Notes under the pieces: generated by a model
What the model was told of the DNA's origin: nothing
Databases searched by the model: none
The model's input: only the letters and a program-made list of their open reading frames with translations
In this document: in pieces, positions 15,501 to 19,297 of the stretch
How the letters are laid out: every line of letters starts with the position of its first letter
Position numbering within the stretch: position 1 is the stretch's first letter
Assembly (NCBI GenBank): GCA_021798855.1
Contig: JAJZBP010000001.1
Span: forward strand, 1-19,297
Reading direction: 5' to 3'
Source of the DNA: Bacillota bacterium
GTDB taxonomy: Bacteria; Bacillota; Sulfobacillia; JAJZIM01; JAJZBP01
Length of the DNA stretch: 19,297 nucleotides
Position numbers and translations under genes: made by a program

Positions 15501-16865
15501 ATGGAAAACCGCCTCCTGATCCGCGGAGCCACCATCCTGACCATGAGTTCCCACGGTACGTTGGAAGGGGACATCCTGATCGAGGGCAACCGGCTGGTTC
15601 AGGTCGGGGGAACGGCACCGCCGGGGTCGGGGCCGGACCAAACGGCGACGCGAACCATCCAGGCGGATGGTTTGGTGGCCATGCCGGGGTTGGTTCAGGT
15701 CCATGTTCACCTCTGCCAAAGCCTGTTCAGGGGAATGGCCGACGACCTGGAACTGCTTCCCTGGTTGGCGGAAAGGATCTGGCCCCTGGAAGCGGCCCAC
15801 GACGAGGACACCTTGTACTGGTCGGCCCTTTTGGGGATCGCCGAGCTTTTCCGCGGTGGAACCACCTGCATAGGGGACATGGAGACGGTCCACCACACGG
15901 AGGCGGCCCTGACGGCCATGGGGGAGGCCGGCATCCGGGCCGTGAGCGGCAAGGTCATGCTGGACCGGGTGCCGCCGGGTTGGCCGGCGACCGGATCGGC
16001 GGCGGACACCTTGGTCCAACCGGCAAGCCGGGCTTTGGAGGAAACGGCCGCTTTGGGGGAAAAGTGGCACGGAGCGGCGGAAGGGAGGATTCACTACGCC
16101 GTATGTCCCCGATTTGCCCTTTCCTGTTCGGAAAGCCTCCTGCGGGGGGCGGCGGACCTGGCCCGAAGCCGGGATTACCTCCTGCACACCCATGCCGCCG
16201 AGAACCGGGATGAGGTTGCTCTGGTCCGCCGGGAGCATGGGTGTGGCAACGTGGAGTACCTGGATTCCATCGGTTTGCTGGGCCGGCGGACGCTTCTTGC
16301 CCATTGCGTCCACCTGTCCCCGGCCGAGGAGGAGATCCTGGCCCGGACGGGAACGGGCGTCGCCCATTGTCCATCGGCGAACCTGAAGCTGGGTTCGGGG
16401 GTGGCCGCCCTCGCCAGGTTGCGGCGGCTGGGGGTGCGTGCCGGGATCGGCGCCGACGGCGCCCCCTGCAACAACAACCTGGATGCCCTGGCCGAAATGC
16501 GCTTGGCCAGTCTACTGCAAAAGGAGAGGGAGGGACCGGCCAGCATTCCGGCCGGGGAAGCCCTGCGGCTGGCCACCATCGAGGGAGCCGGGTGCCTGGG
16601 GCTGGAGGAGGAAATCGGCAGCCTGGAGCCGGGGAAGCGGGCCGACCTGATCCTGGTGGACCTGAGCGGTCCCCATTGCCTGCCGGCCGGGGAACCGGTG
16701 ACGACGTTGGCCTATGCGGCGCGCGCCGCCGACGTGCGTTTCACCGTCGTGGACGGGAGGGTGGTGTTGGAGGAAGGGCGTCTGGTCACCGTGGACGAAA
16801 CGGTTTTGGCCAGGGAGGTTCGGCGGTCGGCCGGGTTGGTCCGGCGGCGGGCGGGCTTGAATTAA
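15501..16865 (+). CDS. Amidohydrolase, MTA/SAH/5'-deoxyadenosine deaminase-like
   Basis: 454 residues of the COG0402 metal-dependent deaminase group. Metal ligands are seen in MPGLVQVHVHL (His68, His70), LLHTHAAEN (His231), LAHCVHL (His268) and GIGADGAPCNNN (Asp319). DDLELLPWLAERIWPLE and NNLDALAEMRLASLLQK are typical of MtaD/DadD-like enzymes that deaminate the adenine ring of methylthioadenosine, S-adenosylhomocysteine or 5'-deoxyadenosine. Which of these is the substrate cannot be read by eye, and related guanine or s-triazine deaminases cannot be excluded. The first metal motif is HVH rather than the commoner HTH. ATG at 15501 gives the natural N-terminus but has only a distant AAAGGA; an in-frame TTG at 15447 would add 18 residues. 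The gap after asnB is 69 bp. Confidence 0.87.
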   Translation: MENRLLIRGATILTMSSHGTLEGDILIEGNRLVQVGGTAPPGSGPDQTATRTIQADGLVAMPGLVQVHVHLCQSLFRGMADDLELLPWLAERIWPLEAAHDEDTLYWSALLGIAELFRGGTTCIGDMETVHHTEAALTAMGEAGIRAVSGKVMLDRVPPGWPATGSAADTLVQPASRALEETAALGEKWHGAAEGRIHYAVCPRFALSCSESLLRGAADLARSRDYLLHTHAAENRDEVALVRREHGCGNVEYLDSIGLLGRRTLLAHCVHLSPAEEEILARTGTGVAHCPSANLKLGSGVAALARLRRLGVRAGIGADGAPCNNNLDALAEMRLASLLQKEREGPASIPAGEALRLATIEGAGCLGLEEEIGSLEPGKRADLILVDLSGPHCLPAGEPVTTLAYAARAADVRFTVVDGRVVLEEGRLVTVDETVLAREVRRSAGLVRRRAGLN

Positions 16866-17147
16866 AGGGAAAGAATGCTTTTGTTGGCAGGAAAAGCTCC
16901 GGTGGATCGCGAATCGACATAATGGACGGGCGATCAACTTAACCGGTGACCTTTCGAAAAAGGCGTGCGACGGGGCGCATCTTGGGCGCCGACGGTTTGT
17001 TGGCCTGTGCCCAAGAGTGTGCCGTCATGCCGGAACACGGCCCAACGGCAGGCCGTTCTTTGGCGAAACGGGGGGGCGTTCATCCCGAACGTTCACGGAT
17101 CAAGCGCACTTTTTACGCGGGGAAATATTTAACAGGGGGGCTCTTTG
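16866..17147 (+). promoter_or_regulatory. Structured leader upstream of the FBP aldolase/phosphatase gene
   Basis: This 282-bp stretch has no credible gene but several potential RNA stems. Stem 1 pairs 16980-16987 with 17009-17016 (8 bp, with an inner GCC/GGC). GACGG in its loop (16991-16995) can pair with CCGTC at 17022-17026, a potential pseudoknot. Stem 2 pairs ACGGCC (17037-17042) with GGCCGT (17051-17056). Stem 3 pairs CGTTC (17077-17081) with GAACG (17087-17091). I do not recognise a known riboswitch class, and GC-rich DNA gives stems by chance. A CATAAT at 16918-16923 could be a -10 element without a clear -35. Confidence 0.4.
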
Positions 17148-18296
17148 TTGGCGGAGAAAATTACCATATCGGTGATCAAGGCGGATGTCGGCGGCTACGT
17201 TGGCCATTCGGCCGTGCACCCGCGCCTGCTGGAAAAGGCCGGGGAAGAACTGGCGAAGGCCAAGGCGGACGGAATCCTGGTGGATTACCACGTGGGTTAC
17301 GTGGGAGACGACGTCGACCTGATCATGACCCACCGGCGGGGTGTGGACGACAAGGATGTGCACCAACTCAGTTGGCGAACCTTCGAAGCCTGCACCGAGG
17401 TGGCCAGGGAGTTGAAGCTCTACGGGGCCGGGCAGGATCTTCTGGCCGATTCCTTCTCGGGGAACGTGAAGGGGATGGGACCGGGGGTGGCCGAGATGGA
17501 GGTCGTCGAGCGGACCAGCGAGCCGGTCATCGTCTACATGGCCGACAAGACGGAACCGGGTGCCTGGAACTACCCCCTCTACCGGATGTTTGCCGACCCC
17601 TTCAACACCGCCGGTCTGGTGATCGACCCCAAAATGCACGCCGGCTTCAACTTCGAGGTCCACGACCTGATCCACCACCGCCGGGTGACTTTTTCCTGCC
17701 CCGAAGAACTGTACGATCTTTTGATCTTCATCGGCGCTCCGGGACGTTTCTGCATCAAGTCCGTTTACTCCAAGGAGCTGAACGACATAGCGGCCGCCTC
17801 CAGCACCCAGAAGCTGAACTTCATGGCCGGCCGCTACGTCGGCAAGGACGACCCCGTGATGATCGTTCGTTGCCAGAGCGGTTTCCCGGCGGTGGGTGAG
17901 GCTCTGGAACCCTTCGCCATGCCCCACCTGGTGTCCGGCTGGATGCGGGGTTCCCACAGCGGGCCCCTGATGCCCGTGGCGCAGGGGGACGCCACCCCCA
18001 GCCGCTTCGACGGTCCGCCGCGCGTGGTGGCCTTGGGTTTCCAACTGGCCAACGGCAGGTTGATCGGGCCGCGGGACTTCTTCGCCGACGTGGCTTTCGA
18101 CGGAGCGCGGCGGCAGGCGATTGAGCTGGCCGACTACCTGCGCCGCCTGGGCCCCTTCGAACCGCACCGCCTCCATTTGGACGAAATGGAATACACCACT
18201 CTGCCCGACGTGATGAAGAAACTCCAAGGGCGGTTCCAACCGGTGGAGGAGGATGCGGTGGAGGAGGAGTTGGAGAAGCGGCAGGGATTGGGATAA
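17148..18296 (+). CDS. Bifunctional fructose-1,6-bisphosphate aldolase/phosphatase
   Basis: This enzyme joins dihydroxyacetone phosphate and glyceraldehyde 3-phosphate and then dephosphorylates the product to fructose 6-phosphate, making gluconeogenesis one-way. It is found in archaea and deep-branching, often thermophilic or chemolithoautotrophic, bacteria. The 382-residue protein is full length: SVIKADVGGYVGH with metal-binding Asp13, DYHVGYVGDDVDLIMTH, DSFSGNVKGMGPG, MADKTEPGAWN, and the catalytic Tyr230 and Schiff-base Lys233 in AGRYVGKDDPVM (Tyr229/Lys232 in Sulfolobus tokodaii). Two TTG codons are adjacent (17145 and 17148). I prefer 17148 because AGGGGG (17134-17139) is then 8 nt away and MAEKITISVIK matches the family start. 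The last 20 residues are very acidic (EEDAVEEELEK). Confidence 0.96.
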   Translation: MAEKITISVIKADVGGYVGHSAVHPRLLEKAGEELAKAKADGILVDYHVGYVGDDVDLIMTHRRGVDDKDVHQLSWRTFEACTEVARELKLYGAGQDLLADSFSGNVKGMGPGVAEMEVVERTSEPVIVYMADKTEPGAWNYPLYRMFADPFNTAGLVIDPKMHAGFNFEVHDLIHHRRVTFSCPEELYDLLIFIGAPGRFCIKSVYSKELNDIAAASSTQKLNFMAGRYVGKDDPVMIVRCQSGFPAVGEALEPFAMPHLVSGWMRGSHSGPLMPVAQGDATPSRFDGPPRVVALGFQLANGRLIGPRDFFADVAFDGARRQAIELADYLRRLGPFEPHRLHLDEMEYTTLPDVMKKLQGRFQPVEEDAVEEELEKRQGLG

Positions 18297-18310
18297 GAAG
18301 CGAGTGGGAA

Positions 18311-18346
18311 AAGGAGCGGGCCTGCCCGAGGGCAGGCCCGCTCCTT
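18311..18346. terminator. Strong hairpin terminator, possibly bidirectional
   Basis: AAGGAGCGGGCCTGCC and its exact complement form a 16-bp stem with a CGAG loop, 14 bp after the FBP aldolase/phosphatase stop. On the + strand only TTAGGTTG follows, a poor T-run. On the - strand the stem is followed by TTTTCCC, so it may also stop transcription arriving from the glycosyltransferase gene on the right. Confidence 0.8.
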
Positions 18347-18728
18347 AGGTTGTGGGAGAGGCTTCTCAAACCGGGGTACAATGAGCGCGGGTAAGTATTC
18401 GGTTAACCCGTCAGGAAAACTATTCTTGTTGCAGCCAAAGCACGGTGCCAATTCTGGTCGAATGTTTAAGTATTGGACGCCTAAAGGTTTATGGCTTGGT
18501 CCCAAAACGGGCCGCAGGCCCCCCAACAAATTACCTTTCCCCTCCCTCGTCCCGTGGGGATGGGGGCAGGGGCGAGAGGAACTGGCCCTGATAGCACCGC
18601 CCTCCCGCCGCGGGAGGGGACGACGGTACAAGAGACAATTCCCCCCGCCCTGTGCCCCCTTAATTGGGACGAGGGAGGAGTCAAGGCCCCCCAACAAGAT
18701 AACGGACAAACAGTTGGTGCCACGGGTC
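18347..18728. other. Convergent intergenic region without a credible gene
   Basis: A 382-bp gap between two converging genes. A 14-bp sequence, AGGCCCCCCAACAA, occurs twice in direct orientation (18516-18529, 18684-18697), and its core recurs inverted at 18754-18763. Between the copies are nested inverted repeats (described separately). A TACAAT at 18377-18382 could be a -10 element, but its best -35 (TTGTGG, 18350-18355) is 21 bp away. No tRNA, RNase P, SRP RNA or tmRNA signature was found. Frames here are open only in stretches of low-complexity C/G-rich sequence. Confidence 0.55.
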
Positions 18729-18763
18729 TTATCGCCGACGCGGGCTTCCGGGCTGTTGGGGGG
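18516..18763. repeat. Flanking direct repeats around nested inverted repeats
   Basis: Direct repeats AGGCCCCCCAACAA at 18516-18529 and 18684-18697 enclose a 13-bp inverted pair, CCTCCCTCGTCCC (18541-18553) and its complement (18666-18678). Nested inside are GGGGGCA (18562-18568) with TGCCCCC (18653-18659), and CCCTCCCG (18600-18607) with CGGGAGGG (18611-18618). A further 10-bp pair joins CCCCCCAACA (18687-18696) to TGTTGGGGGG (18754-18763). It could be a structured RNA or a small non-autonomous element; I see no transposase. Confidence 0.6.
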
Positions 18764-19297
18764 AACTGAGAGGCAAAGGAGGCGGTTCCAGCAAAGAAAG
18801 CAGGACGCCTGTGATTTCGGGGCGGTTGACGTTCTGGGCATGGCGGCGCTCGGTCCGGCGCAGGCGTTCCCGCTCGCCCTTGTTCTTCACGATGCTGCGC
18901 AGTTTTCCGGTCAATTCGCCCGGGGTGGCGGCGGTCAGGGCCAGGCCGCTTTCCTCCAAGTGGTGGGGGAAGACGTCCTGGGGCCGGGGGTGGTAGATGA
19001 TGAGGGGGACGTTCTTGGCGATGGCCTCGGCGGCGGTGAGATCGTCGGGGGAGGTGAGCATGACCCAGGAGGCGTCCAGCAGTTCCTCGAAAAGCTCACC
19101 GCCGGCGAAGGTTTGGAACTGGTTGAGGGAGTTCCGACTCAAACCTTTGAAGAACCGCGGGATGCGGGCGCCGGTGGTGCCCGGATAGATCAGGATCTGA
19201 ATGCCGGGGGAGAAACGGGCCAAGGCGGAAACGGCGCTTTTATCCTTGATCAGTTCGCCGGCCACCAGCACCACGGGGATGTCGTCCAACAGATTGT
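18729..19297 (-). CDS. GT28/MGDG-synthase-like glycosyltransferase, C-terminal part (cut by window edge)
   Basis: The frame is open to the right edge, so the N-terminus lies outside the window; about 189 residues are visible. The part seen is the nucleotide-sugar-binding domain of a GT-B enzyme. VVLVAGEL and the IQILIYPG strand come first, and DDLTAAEAIAKNVPLIIYHPRPQDVFPHHLEESGLA matches in position the GGLTxxEALAxxxPxxI...xQExxNxxxLxxxG region of MurG and MGDG-synthase-like enzymes. These add a sugar to lipid acceptors such as diacylglycerol or to envelope precursors; the acceptor here is unknown. The tail is Pro/Arg-rich and probably unstructured. It is transcribed toward the FBP aldolase/phosphatase gene. 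Confidence 0.78.
   Translation of the reverse strand, partial: NLLDDIPVVLVAGELIKDKSAVSALARFSPGIQILIYPGTTGARIPRFFKGLSRNSLNQFQTFAGGELFEELLDASWVMLTSPDDLTAAEAIAKNVPLIIYHPRPQDVFPHHLEESGLALTAATPGELTGKLRSIVKNKGERERLRRTERRHAQNVNRPEITGVLLSLLEPPPLPLSSPQQPGSPRRR

Noticed and set aside
14505..16367. 620-codon open frame on the minus strand
   Set aside because: It runs antisense across asnB and the amidohydrolase, both of which have full motif sets on the plus strand. Its translation has no recognisable domain, and long antisense frames are expected in GC-rich genes.
16946..17144. Open frame in the leader before the FBP aldolase/phosphatase gene
   Set aside because: The frame continues into the gene out of register, has no ribosome site at its start, and its translation resembles nothing; pairing potential explains the region at least as well.
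18134..18841. 235-codon open frame on the minus strand through the convergent gap
   Set aside because: It overlaps both neighbouring genes in other frames, and its composition is low-complexity and driven by C/G runs; no start site or homologous motif is seen.
1..19297. CRISPR arrays, prophage genes or transposases
   Set aside because: No regularly spaced repeats with unique spacers and no integrase, transposase or phage structural motifs were seen on either strand.

Overview
The window is about 19.3 kb of high-GC bacterial DNA, densely coded. It carries sixteen complete protein genes, one protein gene cut by the right edge, and one tRNA. Strong purine-rich Shine-Dalgarno sites, frequent TTG starts, S-layer-homology repeats, PdxS/PdxT (DXP-independent vitamin B6 synthesis), OmpR-type two-component pairs and a fructose-1,6-bisphosphate aldolase/phosphatase together suggest a high-GC, possibly thermophilic anaerobic member of the Firmicutes (Moorella/Desulfotomaculum-like clostridia). 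That placement is inference from gene content; I cannot name a species.

Layout. (1) 123-1938 (+): pdxS and pdxT, translationally coupled, then a probable terminator and tRNA-Ser(UGA). (2) 1959-3515 (-): an ASKHA/DUF4445 protein related to corrinoid-protein reductive activators but lacking the usual N-terminal [2Fe-2S] domain. (3) 3754-8968 (+): a secreted protein with three SLH repeats behind a recognisable promoter, then a tightly packed run of a DoxX-like membrane protein, a COG1926-type phosphoribosyltransferase, a CvpA-like membrane protein, and an OmpR-family regulator with its histidine kinase. (4) 9253-11882 (+): a second signalling unit. It has a promoter region with direct repeats at 11-bp spacing, a 106-residue secreted low-complexity protein, a 36-bp perfect palindrome, and a second regulator/kinase pair. 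(5) 11973-16865 (+): a MurE-like ligase, a glutamine-dependent asparagine synthetase-type amidotransferase, and an amidohydrolase of the MTA/SAH/5'-deoxyadenosine deaminase group. (6) 16866-18346 (+): a structured leader, the FBP aldolase/phosphatase, and a strong hairpin that may terminate in both directions. (7) 18347-18728: a convergent intergenic region with repeats and nested inverted repeats but no credible gene. (8) 18729 to the right edge (-): the C-terminal part of a GT28/MGDG-synthase-like glycosyltransferase.

How the genes may work together. Much of the window concerns the cell envelope: the SLH protein, CvpA, two membrane sensor kinases, a small secreted protein, a MurE-like ligase with an AsnB-type amidotransferase, and a GT28 glycosyltransferase. 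The rest is cofactor and central metabolism (PLP synthesis, nucleoside salvage, gluconeogenesis). The most interesting region is 9253-9810, where operator-like repeats, a small secreted protein and an intercistronic palindrome sit directly in front of a two-component system, which suggests an autoregulated envelope-sensing circuit. The MurE-like/AsnB pair, with an altered amino-acid-recognition motif, is the second.
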